DNA from: Rhodanobacter soli
Lineage (GTDB): Bacteria > Pseudomonadota > Gammaproteobacteria > Xanthomonadales > Rhodanobacteraceae
NCBI RefSeq assembly: GCF_040548735.1
Contig: NZ_JBEPSD010000002.1
Coordinates: forward strand, 372,001 to 436,000
Length of the DNA: 64,000 nt
Reading direction: 5' to 3'
This document shows positions 51,788 to 60,588 of this stretch, piece after piece. A program made the translations under genes and the position numbers. The notes below the pieces were generated by a model. It was not told the origin of the DNA, did not search any database, and saw only the letters and a program-made list of their open reading frames with translations. Position 1 is the first letter of the stretch, and each line of letters opens with the position of its first letter.

Positions 51788-52789
51788 ATGCGCTCGAACG
51801 CTCTTGCCGCGGTGGGACTGGCGTTGTGCTCGGCGCTGTTCTTCACGCTCACCTACGTGCTCAACCGCAGCCTCGTCGCCGGCGGCGGGCATTGGGCGTG
51901 GGCGGTGATCCTGCGTTACCTGCTGACCCTGCCGATGCTTGCCGTGGTGCTGCCCCTGCAGGGCGGGCTGGGCGAGTTGCCGCGTGAACTGCGCCGGCAT
52001 GCCCGGCCGTGGTTGCTGTGGAGCAGCGTGGGTTTCGTGCTGTTCGGCGTGCCGCTGACCTGGGCGGCCAGCAGCGGGCCGTCGTGGCTGATCGCGGGCA
52101 GTTTCCAGACCACGGTGCTGGCCGGGCCGCTGCTGGCGCCGCTGATTTATTGCGACGAGCGGCGCCGGCTGGCCTGGCGCACGCTGGCGCTCGGGGCGCT
52201 GATCGTGGCCGGCGTGTTTGCACTGCAATGGGGCCATGCGCAGGGCCAACTGCATGCCGGCGACTGGCTGGCGATCGGCGCGGTGGTGCTGTCCGCGTTC
52301 GCCTATCCGTTGGGCAACCGCAAGCTGCTGCTGCACCTGGAGCGCGCCCAGGCGCAGCCGGACGGCAGCCAGCTCAACGCGGTGCAGCGGGTATTCGGCA
52401 TGACGCTGTGCAGCTGGCCGCTGTGGCTGCTGTTCGCCGTGGTCGCGTGGTTCACGGTCGGTCCGCCGACGTGGCGCGAGGCGCTGCTGGCCGGCGGCGT
52501 GGCGCTGTCCTCGGGCACCATCGCCACGGTGATGTTCTTCCGCGCCACCGACATGGTGCGCAGCGAGCCGACCGCGCTGGCCGCGGTGGAGGCGATGCAG
52601 GCGGCGGAGCTGCTGTTCGCCACGCTGCTCGGCGTGCTGTTTCTCGGCGAGGCGTGGCCGCATGGCTACGCCCTGTTCGGCGCGCTGGCGATCGTCGTCG
52701 GCATCGCGTTGTTCGGCTGGTTCAGCGGACGCGGTGCGGCCGGGCATGACGAGGAAGTGCGCGCGCTGCGCGGCGACCGCAGCGCCTGA
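51788..52789 (+). CDS. DMT-superfamily (EmrE-like) transporter
   Basis: 333 aa with about ten membrane helices, two EamA-like halves. Start MRSNALAAVGL gives the first helix; the frame is open further upstream without family match. LVAGGGHWAWAVILRYLLTLPML and SSGTIATVMFFRATDMVRSEPTALAAVEAMQAAE place it in the multidrug-resistance efflux transporter family. Substrate unknown. Confidence 0.85.
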   Translation: MRSNALAAVGLALCSALFFTLTYVLNRSLVAGGGHWAWAVILRYLLTLPMLAVVLPLQGGLGELPRELRRHARPWLLWSSVGFVLFGVPLTWAASSGPSWLIAGSFQTTVLAGPLLAPLIYCDERRRLAWRTLALGALIVAGVFALQWGHAQGQLHAGDWLAIGAVVLSAFAYPLGNRKLLLHLERAQAQPDGSQLNAVQRVFGMTLCSWPLWLLFAVVAWFTVGPPTWREALLAGGVALSSGTIATVMFFRATDMVRSEPTALAAVEAMQAAELLFATLLGVLFLGEAWPHGYALFGALAIVVGIALFGWFSGRGAAGHDEEVRALRGDRSA

Positions 52790-52869
52790 AAAGGCATGAC
52801 TGCTGGCACATGCAGGCCTGGTTGCAGCGGCGTATTCCGGAGCGTTCCGGATTGACCGCAGAGAAGCCC

Positions 52870-53331
52870 ATGCCGACAAGCCTCCGTACTCCGTCGTGGG
52901 TCGCCGTTCTCTACGGCGGCTTTGTCGCCGGCTCGCTCGACATTCTTGCCGCCGCACTGATCAACCGGGTCGACCCGCTGATCATCATGCGTGCGATCGC
53001 CAGCGGTCTGCTCGGTCGGGCCGCGTTCCAGGGCGGCTTGCCGGTCGCGGCGCTGGGGCTGCTGCTGCAGTGGGCGATGTCGCTGCTGATCGCGGCGATC
53101 TTCGTGTTCGCCGCGGGCCGGATGTCCTGGTTGAGCCGGCGCTGGATCGCGGCCGGCCTGCTCTATGGCGTGGTGGTGTTCGTGGTGATGGAGTACGTGG
53201 TGGTGCCGTTGTCCGCGGCCGCGAAGCCGCATTTCACCGCGCCCTCCCTCGCCGAGAACCTGCTCGCGATGTGGCTGTTCGGCCTGATCGTGTCGTTCTT
53301 CGCCCGCGATGCGGGGCCTCGTTCGAGCTGA
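52870..53331 (+). CDS. Conserved four-TM membrane protein, unknown function
   Basis: 153 aa, helices at about 10-32, 50-72, 82-105 and 130-148. Pattern LYGGFVAGSLDILAA, ASGLLGRAAFQGG and LQWAMSLLIAAIFVFAAGRM marks a widespread uncharacterised proteobacterial family. Start MPTSLRT chosen because upstream codons carry no hydrophobic lead. Confidence 0.8.
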   Translation: MPTSLRTPSWVAVLYGGFVAGSLDILAAALINRVDPLIIMRAIASGLLGRAAFQGGLPVAALGLLLQWAMSLLIAAIFVFAAGRMSWLSRRWIAAGLLYGVVVFVVMEYVVVPLSAAAKPHFTAPSLAENLLAMWLFGLIVSFFARDAGPRSS

Positions 53332-53359
53332 GCGGGCGGATCACGGATTCGACGCGAGC

Positions 53360-53365
53360 TACACT
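53360..53365 (+). promoter_or_regulatory. Candidate -10 element upstream of the MFS gene
   Basis: AGC-TACACT about 47 bases before the MFS start; same form as at 35457 and 49715. Confidence 0.35.
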
Positions 53366-53411
53366 CGGCGCGGACGGGTGAGCCTCGCCCCTTGAGTTGA
53401 AATGCGAGCCG

Positions 53412-54659
53412 ATGACCGATTCCGAAGACGGGCCCATCCACCACGGCACGCCCGCGTTCCGCCGCACCAACCTGGCGTTGTTCGCAGCCGGCTTTGCCAC
53501 CTTCGGCTTGCTGTACTGCGTGCAGCCGTTGATGCCGGAGTTCAGCCGCCACTATGGGGTCAGCGAAGCGGGTGCGGCGCTGTCGCTGTCGCTGACCACC
53601 GGCGTGCTGGCGTTCGCGATGTTGTTTGCCGGTGCGCTGTCGGATGCGTGGGGGCGCAAGTCGGTGATGGTGGCGTCGCTGCTGGCGTCGGCGCTGCTGG
53701 TGCTGGTGACCGCCGTGATGCCGGACTGGACCGCGCTGCTGCTGGTGCGCACGCTGCTGGGGCTGACTTTGAGCGGGCTGCCGGCGGTGGCGATGACGTA
53801 TCTCGGCGAGGAGATGGATGCCGAGTCGATCGGCCTGGGCATGGGCCTCTATATCAGCGGCAGTGCGGTCGGCGGCATGGGCGGGCGGTTGATCAGCGGC
53901 GTGCTGGCGGACTTCTTCGGCTGGCGAATCGGCGTGGCGGTGGTCGGCGTGATAGGCGTGCTGGCTGCGCTGATCTTCTGGCGCGCGCTGCCGCCGTCAC
54001 GGTATTTCGTGGCGCAGCCGCTGCGCTGGCGCACGCTGTCCGGGCGCTTCACCGGCATGTTCCGTGACCGCGGCCTGCCGTGGCTGTTCGTCGAAGGCTT
54101 CCTGTTGCTCGGCGCGTTCGTCACCGTCTACAACTACCTCGGCTACCGATTGCTGGCGCCGCCGTACGACCTGAGCCAGGCGGCGGTCGGACTGATCTTC
54201 GGCATCTACCTGGTCGGTACGTTCAGCTCGGCGTGGATGGGTCACCTGGCCGGCAGGCTCGGGCGGCGCAAGGTGCTGTGGACGGCGTTCGCACTGATGC
54301 TGGCCGGCGTGGCGCTCACCGTGCTGCAGCCGCTGCCGCTGATCATCCTTGGCATCGTGGCGGTGACGTTCGGCTTCTTCGGCGGCCACTCCATCGTCAG
54401 CAGTTGGGTCGGGCGGCGGGCCGGCGCGGCGAAGGCGCAGGCCGCCTCGGTGTACCTGTTCTGCTACTACATGGGTTCGAGCATCGCCGGCGCCAGCGGC
54501 GGGCTGTTCTACGCGTCGCACGGCTGGAATGGCGTGGCGCTGTTCGTCGGCGCGCTGGTGCTGGCCGGCCTGCTGATCGCGCTGCGGCTGTTCCGCCTGC
54601 CGCCGCTGGTCAACGTGGCGACGCCGCCGGCGCCGATGAGCCGGGGCGCGATGCCGTAG
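53412..54659 (+). CDS. MFS transporter, YnfM-like
   Basis: 415 aa from ATG 53412; a TTG at 53397 would add five residues. Twelve membrane helices. FATFGLLYCVQPLMPEFSRHYGVSEAGAALSLS (TM1 region), GALSDAWGRKSVM (motif A) and SSWVGRRAGAAKAQAASVYLFCYYMGSSIAG resemble the YnfM subgroup, some members of which export arabinose or drugs. Substrate unknown. Confidence 0.87.
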   Translation: MTDSEDGPIHHGTPAFRRTNLALFAAGFATFGLLYCVQPLMPEFSRHYGVSEAGAALSLSLTTGVLAFAMLFAGALSDAWGRKSVMVASLLASALLVLVTAVMPDWTALLLVRTLLGLTLSGLPAVAMTYLGEEMDAESIGLGMGLYISGSAVGGMGGRLISGVLADFFGWRIGVAVVGVIGVLAALIFWRALPPSRYFVAQPLRWRTLSGRFTGMFRDRGLPWLFVEGFLLLGAFVTVYNYLGYRLLAPPYDLSQAAVGLIFGIYLVGTFSSAWMGHLAGRLGRRKVLWTAFALMLAGVALTVLQPLPLIILGIVAVTFGFFGGHSIVSSWVGRRAGAAKAQAASVYLFCYYMGSSIAGASGGLFYASHGWNGVALFVGALVLAGLLIALRLFRLPPLVNVATPPAPMSRGAMP

Positions 54660-54689
54660 CACAGCGTGGAGAGCGAACCCCGCCCCAAA

Positions 54690-54713
54690 CCCTCCCCTGG
54701 GTGCAGGGGAGGG
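54690..54713. repeat. Intergenic palindromic repeat, copy 2
   Basis: CCCTCCCCTG-GGTG-CAGGGGAGGG, a perfect 10-bp stem between two convergent genes (MFS and phosphodiesterase). Same family as 38268-38294. Here it can act as a bidirectional terminator-like hairpin. Confidence 0.65.
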
Positions 54714-54721
54714 AGGAAAGC

Positions 54722-56014
54722 TCAGCGCGACGCGGGTTTCAACATGTCCTTCACCGCGTCGTAGTCGCCATCGTTCGCGGCGGCGGGGAGGCCGAGCAGG
54801 TGGGTCATCAGCGGATAGACGTCCACGTTCGGGAACGCCGGCACCTTCGCGCCGACGCGGAACGCCGGGCCGTGCGCCACGAAGATCGCCTGCATCAGCG
54901 GTTCGGCGTTGTCGAAGCCGTGTTCGCCCACGCTCAGCCGGCCCTTGCGCTTCGCCGCGTAGTCGCTGGTGGTGATGCGCCAGTGCACGTTCGCCAGGCA
55001 CAGCAGCTGCGGCACGCGCGGGTTCCGGCCATAGGCCAGGCGCGCCGGCACGCGGGTCTTGTCCCAGCACTGCATGTGCGGGTGCGGCTGCTCCAGGGTC
55101 CGTTCGACCTTAGCGAAATCGGCGCGCGCCTCGGCGCTGTCCGACTTCGGGTTGAAGCCGGCCAGGATGCCCATGCTGACCATGTGCACCCGGTCGAGCG
55201 GAATCACTTTGTCGATCATCACGCTGTTCGGTTCCGGCACGCTGGCCATGCCGTGGTCGGACAGCACGATCAGGTTGATGCGGTCGAACAGGCCGCGCTG
55301 TTTCAACCCCTCGACCAGCTGCGCCAGCGCTGTATCGGTCTCGCGCAGCGCAGCGTCCACCTGCGGCGAGTCCGGGCCGTGGACATGGCCGGCATGATCG
55401 ACTTCATCGAAGTACAGGGTGAGGAAGGTGGGCCGTTCGGCGGCCGGCAAATCCAGCCAGGCCAGTACCTGGTCGACCCGTTGTTCGGGCGTCACGCTGC
55501 CGTCGAACGGTTTCCAGTAATCCGGCCGGTGGCCGTGGATGTCCGCCTCCGAGCCGGGCCAGAACATCGTGGCGGTGCGCAGGCCATGCTGGTCGGCGGT
55601 CTCCCAGATCGGCGTGCCCTCGGCCCACCAGCGGCCGTCGCCGACGGCGTTGCGGCTGCTCAGCGAGAACTTGCCCAGCTGCGGGTCGAACATCGTGTTG
55701 TTGACCACGCCGTGATGGTCCGGGGTGAGGCCGGTGACGATCGTGTAGTGGTTCGGGAACGTCAGCGACGGGAACGCCGGCTGCATCGATGCGGCTTGCA
55801 CGCCGCCTTGCGCCAGCATCGCCAGGGTCGGGCTGAGCCCACGCTGCATGTAGTCGTGGCGATAGCCGTCGATCGAGATCAGCAGCAGGGGAACGGGTTT
55901 GCCGGCCGGTGCCGCGGTGGTGGCGGCGATTGCGGGCGTGGCCGGGCGTTGCGTGGCGCAGCCGAAGCTGAATGCTGCCAGTGTGCATAGCAGCACGCGA
56001 AACAGGATTTTCAT
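54722..56014 (-). CDS. NPP-type ectonucleotide pyrophosphatase/phosphodiesterase
   Basis: 430 aa alkaline-phosphatase-superfamily enzyme. Lipoprotein-type signal ending SFGC (C19). First metal Asp in LISIDGYRHD (D49), nucleophile T85 in FPSLTFPNHY, and further metal ligands in YFDEVDHAGHVHG, VLSDHGM and the final GEHGFDN. Bacterial NPPs hydrolyse phosphodiesters such as nucleotides; in Xanthomonas the homologue is the structural model for this family. Confidence 0.9.
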   Translation of the reverse strand: MKILFRVLLCTLAAFSFGCATQRPATPAIAATTAAPAGKPVPLLLISIDGYRHDYMQRGLSPTLAMLAQGGVQAASMQPAFPSLTFPNHYTIVTGLTPDHHGVVNNTMFDPQLGKFSLSSRNAVGDGRWWAEGTPIWETADQHGLRTATMFWPGSEADIHGHRPDYWKPFDGSVTPEQRVDQVLAWLDLPAAERPTFLTLYFDEVDHAGHVHGPDSPQVDAALRETDTALAQLVEGLKQRGLFDRINLIVLSDHGMASVPEPNSVMIDKVIPLDRVHMVSMGILAGFNPKSDSAEARADFAKVERTLEQPHPHMQCWDKTRVPARLAYGRNPRVPQLLCLANVHWRITTSDYAAKRKGRLSVGEHGFDNAEPLMQAIFVAHGPAFRVGAKVPAFPNVDVYPLMTHLLGLPAAANDGDYDAVKDMLKPASR

Positions 56015-56066
56015 GCAGGAGACCTTACGATGTATTCAAACCATCCCCGCATGATCGCGCACCGTC

Positions 56067-56483
56067 ATGACCATTACACGTCCCGCCTGGCACTCCCCGC
56101 TGTTACGCGCGCTGTTGACAGGCGCGCTGGCGCTCGCCCCGCTGGGCGCCGCCTGTGCCTGGCAGCAGTCCGGCACGCAGCCGGTGATCCGGCCGGTGCC
56201 GCCGAGCGTGCGGTTCCAGCAGGATGCGCAACAGCAGCAGGTGCGCGACGAATTGCAGAAGAGCCAGTTGCAGCAGCAGCTTCGCCAGCGCGTGTCGGAC
56301 AACGCGAAGCTTCCGACGGCGAAGGATGCGCGCGCCCGCCGGCAACTCGACCAGGCCGACCAGGCGCAACGCGACCGCGAGCGTGCCCGGCAACAGGATC
56401 TGCTCGACCGCGAGCGCGATGCGGCAGACCTGCCGCGGGTGGTACCGCAGGCGCTGCCGGCGCCGAAGCAGAGCGGCGGCTGA
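56067..56483 (+). CDS. Hypothetical periplasmic coiled-coil protein
   Basis: 138 aa. Signal peptide about 1-31 (LLTGALALAPLGAACA), then a Gln/Arg/Asp-rich coiled coil (about 48-115). Not recognised; no domain visible. The ogt gene is convergent. Confidence 0.65.
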   Translation: MTITRPAWHSPLLRALLTGALALAPLGAACAWQQSGTQPVIRPVPPSVRFQQDAQQQQVRDELQKSQLQQQLRQRVSDNAKLPTAKDARARRQLDQADQAQRDRERARQQDLLDRERDAADLPRVVPQALPAPKQSGG

Positions 56484-56553
56484 TCGGTATTCTCTACTTC
56501 GGTTTTCGTAGGGCGGGCAGCGTCTGCCCTGCAGCAGCGGCAAGCGCCGCGCC

Positions 56554-57066
56554 TCAGCCGAACAAGTCGCCGCGTGCGATGCGCTCTTCCAGGCTCAGCA
56601 GGTAGCGCTTCGTCGGCAGGCCGCCGCCGAAGCCGGTGAGGCTGCCGTTTGCGCCGATCACCCGATGGCACGGCACCACGATCGGCAGCGGGTTGCGCCC
56701 GTTCGCGGCGCCGACCGCGCGCACCGCCAGCGGCTTGTCGATGCGCCGGGCCAGTTCGCCGTAGCTGATCGTGACGCCATACGGAATCCGCCCCAGCTCG
56801 TGCCATACCTCAAGTTGGAACGGCGTGCCGAGGGGATGCAGCGGCAGTTCGAAGTGCTGGCGCTCGCCGGCGAAGTATTCCTCCAGCTGCACGCGCGCGA
56901 ACTTCAGCGGCGCGGCGGCGCGGACCCAGTGCGGATACGCCTGCTTCGGATGGCGTTCGCGCTCGAAGCGGATCTCGCGCAGGCCGCAACTGTCCGCGAC
57001 CAAGCGCAGCGTGCCGACCGGGCTGTCCATCTCGTCGTAGTAAATGGTGTCGGGCAGGTTCGTCAT
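56554..57066 (-). CDS. ogt: Methylated-DNA-protein cysteine methyltransferase
   Basis: 170 aa. Acceptor C133 in VPCHRVIG, helix-turn-helix with [14 protein letters not shown], and N-terminal domain. Transfers O6-alkyl groups from guanine to itself irreversibly. Starts in the last 4 bases of the AlkA-type gene (ATGA), so the two repair genes are translated together. Confidence 0.95.
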   Translation of the reverse strand: MTNLPDTIYYDEMDSPVGTLRLVADSCGLREIRFERERHPKQAYPHWVRAAAPLKFARVQLEEYFAGERQHFELPLHPLGTPFQLEVWHELGRIPYGVTISYGELARRIDKPLAVRAVGAANGRNPLPIVVPCHRVIGANGSLTGFGGGLPTKRYLLSLEERIARGDLFG

Positions 57067-58568
57067 GCGATCGCCTCCGGTTTTTTCCGGCGTGCCGGCG
57101 CCGGCGCTTCCGATGCGCCGCGCCACAGATGGATGACCGCGTACGCGCGCCACGGGCGCCACGCGTTCGCGCGTTCGGTCAGCGCTCTCGTGCTGAGCGG
57201 CGCGGCGTCCGCTGCCGCTTCGCGGCGCAGGATCAGGTCCGCCGCCGGGAACGCGTCCGGGTCGCCCAGCGCGCGCATCGCGATGTAATGCGCCGTCCAT
57301 TCGCCGATGCCGGGCAGCGCGACCCAGCGCGCCACGAACGCATCCAGCGATTGCTCCGCGCTGAAATCCACGCGGCCGTCCAGCAGCGCCTGCGCCATGC
57401 CGCTGATCGTCGCGGCGCGCGTCGCGGTCAGGCCGATCTCGCGCAGGTCCGCCTGCGCCAGCGCGGCCGGCGTCGGGAACAGCCGCTCCAGCCCCGGCAG
57501 CGGCGCGGCCGGCAGCGGTTCGCCCCAGCGCTGCACGATGCGCGTCGCCAGCGTGCGCGCCGCCGCCACGCTGATCTGCTGGCCGAGGATCGCGCGCACC
57601 GCGATCTCGAAACCGTCCCAGCCGCCGGGCAGGCGCAGGCCGGGGTGGCGCGCGACCAGCGGGCCGAGCACGGCGTCGTGCCTGAACGTGTCCGCGATCG
57701 CCTGCGGGTTCGCGTCCAGGTCGAACATCCGCCGCAGCGCCGTCACCACGCCGAGCAGCCGCGTCGGCTGCGGGCAATGCAGTTGCAGCTGCAACGCATG
57801 CTCGCCGCCCGGCCACGCGCTCAGGCGCAGCCAGCCCGGCGCGTTCGCCGGGCCGAACACGCGCGCGTAGCTGTGCGCGTCGACCTGTTCCACGCCGGGC
57901 AGCGCGCGCGTGCGCAGGAACGCGAGCAGCGCGTCGAACGCGTACGGCGGCCGGTAGCCGAGCCGCAGCACCAACGCCGCACCGGCCGCCGCGCGCGGGT
58001 GCCGGCGCAGTTCGCGCGGCGGAATGCGGTTCGCCTGCGCAAACGCCGCGTTGAACCGGCGCAGGCTGCGGAAGCCGGACGCGAGCGCGACTTCCGTTAC
58101 CGGCAGTGCGGTCTCCGTCAGCAACTGTTTCGCGAACAGCAGCCGGCGCGTCGTGTGCACGCTGATCGGCGGCGCGCCGATGCGCTCGACGAACAGGCGG
58201 CGCAATTGACGCGCGCCGATGCCGACGCGCAGCGCCAGTTCGTCCAGCGATTGCTCCGCCAGCGCGCCGGCCTCGATCAGCTTCAACGCGCGCGCCACGA
58301 CATGATCGCCGCGCTGCCACTGCTCGTTGCCAGGTGCCAGCTCCGGCCGGCAACGCAGGCACGGCCGGAATCCGGCCGCTTCCGCGGCGGCCGCGTTCGC
58401 GTAGTAACGCACGTTCTCGCGCTTCGGCGTCGGCGCCGGGCATACCGGACGGCAGTAGATGCCGGTGCTGCTCACCGCGGTGAAGAACAGCCCGTCGAAG
58501 CGCGCGTCGCGGCTGAGTCGGGCCTGTTCGCAGACATGCGGGGCGGGCAGGGTGGGCAGTTCGTTCAT
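57063..58568 (-). CDS. alkA: Ada-N/AraC/AlkA fusion (3-methyladenine DNA glycosylase II)
   Basis: 501 aa. Zinc-type Ada N-terminal domain with the four Cys C39, C43, C70 and C73 ([19 protein letters not shown]), an AraC helix-turn-helix region (about 88-185), then AlkA N-terminal and HhH-GPD domains (about 190-480) with [18 protein letters not shown] and the catalytic-type Asp in AFPAADLIL. The methyl-phosphotriester-sensing Cys at position 39 suggests it both senses alkylation, activating transcription, and removes alkylated bases. Forms an operon with ogt. Confidence 0.93.
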   Translation of the reverse strand: MNELPTLPAPHVCEQARLSRDARFDGLFFTAVSSTGIYCRPVCPAPTPKRENVRYYANAAAAEAAGFRPCLRCRPELAPGNEQWQRGDHVVARALKLIEAGALAEQSLDELALRVGIGARQLRRLFVERIGAPPISVHTTRRLLFAKQLLTETALPVTEVALASGFRSLRRFNAAFAQANRIPPRELRRHPRAAAGAALVLRLGYRPPYAFDALLAFLRTRALPGVEQVDAHSYARVFGPANAPGWLRLSAWPGGEHALQLQLHCPQPTRLLGVVTALRRMFDLDANPQAIADTFRHDAVLGPLVARHPGLRLPGGWDGFEIAVRAILGQQISVAAARTLATRIVQRWGEPLPAAPLPGLERLFPTPAALAQADLREIGLTATRAATISGMAQALLDGRVDFSAEQSLDAFVARWVALPGIGEWTAHYIAMRALGDPDAFPAADLILRREAAADAAPLSTRALTERANAWRPWRAYAVIHLWRGASEAPAPARRKKPEAIA

Positions 58569-58720
58569 GGCTGCAGGCTAGCACCGTTGCAGCGGCCTGA
58601 CTCGCCGTTTTCGGACATCAATGCCGGGGACAAAACGGGCCGGTCGGAAACGTTCACGACCAGCCCGCAGGATCATTCGCGCGATCGATCCGCGCAGTCA
58701 TCGTTCGAGCATCCGGGCGA

Positions 58721-59302
58721 CTATCTGATCGGCGCCATCAGGTGTTCGTACGGCGTACCTGGCCACATCACGTACGGCGCGCTCGTATCCGGGTCCGCGC
58801 TTTTCGGGTAGTTCGCATAGAACGCCGGGTCCGCGCCGACGATCATGAAATGCGGCCCGGTCTTGATCCAGTGATTGCCGCCGTCCGGTTTCTGCGCGTA
58901 CGGGTCCGTGTTGCTCGCGTCCGTGCCGCCGGCCAGCATGTACATCATGCCGAGCTTGCCGGTGGGCGGCGTTTTCTTCGTCATGTACGCGTTGATCCAC
59001 TCCATCGCGTTCTGGTCCATGCACATCGGGTCCGGCCCCGGCGTCGACGGGTTGTCCGGCATGCAGGTGAACCCGTTCGTGCCCTTGCGCAGCGTGCGCA
59101 TCGCGCCATCCGCGCCCATCGCCACGATCGTCGCACCCTTCGCGACGCGCGCCGGCGCCGCGTGCATCGCGCTCGCGATCAGTTGCGCATCGCTGGTCAT
59201 GGGATGGTCCGCCGCCAGCGCGCCGCCTCCGATGGCGAGCATCACGGCGGCGACGATGGCCCGGTTCCTGCCACCCTGCTGTTTTCGTCCATTGGCTTGC
59301 AT
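58721..59302 (-). CDS. Hypothetical secreted protein
   Basis: 193 aa from MQANGRK, giving a signal peptide about 1-31 (AIVAAVMLAIGGGALA). Mature part contains KGTNGFTCMPDNPSTPGP and MCMDQNAMEWINAYMTKKTPP, GLMYMLAGGTDASN-like and GPHFMIVG. A conserved exported family with no assigned function; no metal or catalytic motif I can name. The frame is open further upstream but that region is Arg-rich shadow. Confidence 0.75.
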   Translation of the reverse strand: MQANGRKQQGGRNRAIVAAVMLAIGGGALAADHPMTSDAQLIASAMHAAPARVAKGATIVAMGADGAMRTLRKGTNGFTCMPDNPSTPGPDPMCMDQNAMEWINAYMTKKTPPTGKLGMMYMLAGGTDASNTDPYAQKPDGGNHWIKTGPHFMIVGADPAFYANYPKSADPDTSAPYVMWPGTPYEHLMAPIR

Positions 59303-59433
59303 GACACCCTCCTGAAGTCGACTTGTGATGGTCACTCCGGAGCCCCCGCCGGAAAGTCTGTGCCGTCGCCGTGGCGCGGTCAATCGGCGCGACGGCCGGG
59401 CCGGGCGGCGGCTGGCGGGGGCTTGCGCGTGGA

Positions 59434-59982
59434 TCAATTCATGCTTGCGGCGGCCGGGCAATCGGGCTGGCGGCCGGCATGGAACGCGGCGACATCCGCG
59501 TCGCTCGCCGGCTTGCCGGCATCGCCGCCGTCGAACGCGACGCGCCAGGCGCCGTCGCCGGCGCGGCGCCACACCGTCGCGAACCGGCCGGTCACGTAGT
59601 GCGGCTTCGCGCCCGGCGCCAGGTTCTCGAACAGGTACGCGCCGCTGGAGTACGCCAGCGTGCCGTCGCCCGACGCCACGACCTGCTGCGGGTACCAGTC
59701 CACCCGCTGCGTCTTGCCCGCGATGAACGCGGCCCAGTGCTGCCGCACCGCGGCCAGTCCGCGCGTCGGCTGCGGCGTGTTCGCGTCGAAGATCGCGTCC
59801 GCCATGACGTGCCCGGCGAATGCCGCCGCGTCATGCCGCTGCACGCTCCGCGCAAACGACAACTCGCGCTGCCAGACCTCGCACGCCGGCTTGTCCGCGG
59901 CGGGCGGCGGCGAGGCCGCGAACGCGGCGGGCGCGCAGGCGATCCATAACGGCAACAGCAACAACCCGGTTCGGCGTGGCAT
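59434..59982 (-). CDS. Secreted SnoaL/NTF2-like protein (DUF4440 type)
   Basis: 182 aa. Signal peptide about 1-22 (PLWIACAPAAFAA). The mature part reads RELSFARSVQRHDAAAFAGHV, ALAYSSG-like and VTGRFATVWRRAGDGAWRVAFDGGD, the helix-then-curved-sheet pattern of DUF4440/SnoaL proteins. Role unknown. Confidence 0.78.
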   Translation of the reverse strand: MPRRTGLLLLPLWIACAPAAFAASPPPAADKPACEVWQRELSFARSVQRHDAAAFAGHVMADAIFDANTPQPTRGLAAVRQHWAAFIAGKTQRVDWYPQQVVASGDGTLAYSSGAYLFENLAPGAKPHYVTGRFATVWRRAGDGAWRVAFDGGDAGKPASDADVAAFHAGRQPDCPAAASMN

Positions 59983-60051
59983 CGGCGTTCTCCTCGTTCG
60001 TTGCGCGCTGCCGCAGCATCCTGCGAACGCCGCCGGGTCGCCAGTGCCGGA

Positions 60052-60588
60052 TCAACGCCGCCCGAGCATGCTCGACAGCACGCCGTCGCGGCGGATCAGG
60101 CCGTGATACAGCGCCGCCGCCATGTGTGCCAGGAACGTCAGGAACAGCAGCATTGCGAACCCGGTGTGCAGGTGGCGCAGTACGGCGAACGCGACCGGGC
60201 TGGTCGGGAAGATCGGCGGCAGCCGCAGCGACGTGCCGAGCATCACCGGATAGCCGCCGGCCGACAGCATCGCCCAGCCGATCAGCGGCATCGCCAGCAT
60301 CAGGAAATACAGCAGCCAGTGCGACGCCAGCGCCGCCAGTTTCTGCAGCGCAGGCAGGTCCGCCGGCAAGGGCGGCGGCGGATGGCGCAGGCGCACCGCC
60401 AGCCGCACCACGGCCAGGATCAGGATCGCGATGCCGAGCGGCTTGTGGATCGCGAGCAGCCATGCGTGCCGCTCGGAGACGGACGCCACCATGCCGACGC
60501 CGATGAACAGCATCGCCAGGATCATGGCGGCCATCAGCCAGTGCAGCACGCGCGCGGCGAGCGTGAACGTGTTCGAGGCGGCCTTCAT
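60052..60588 (-). CDS. Cytochrome b561
   Basis: 178 aa, four membrane helices with haem-ligand histidines in RVLHWLMA (TM1), AIHKPLG (TM2), SHWLLYFLM (TM3) and RHLHTGF (TM4). Start MKAASNTF overlaps the end of the catalase-like gene by 4 bases. Transfers electrons from quinol to an exported partner; the coupled catalase-like peroxidase is the obvious candidate. Confidence 0.9.
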   Translation of the reverse strand: MKAASNTFTLAARVLHWLMAAMILAMLFIGVGMVASVSERHAWLLAIHKPLGIAILILAVVRLAVRLRHPPPPLPADLPALQKLAALASHWLLYFLMLAMPLIGWAMLSAGGYPVMLGTSLRLPPIFPTSPVAFAVLRHLHTGFAMLLFLTFLAHMAAALYHGLIRRDGVLSSMLGRR

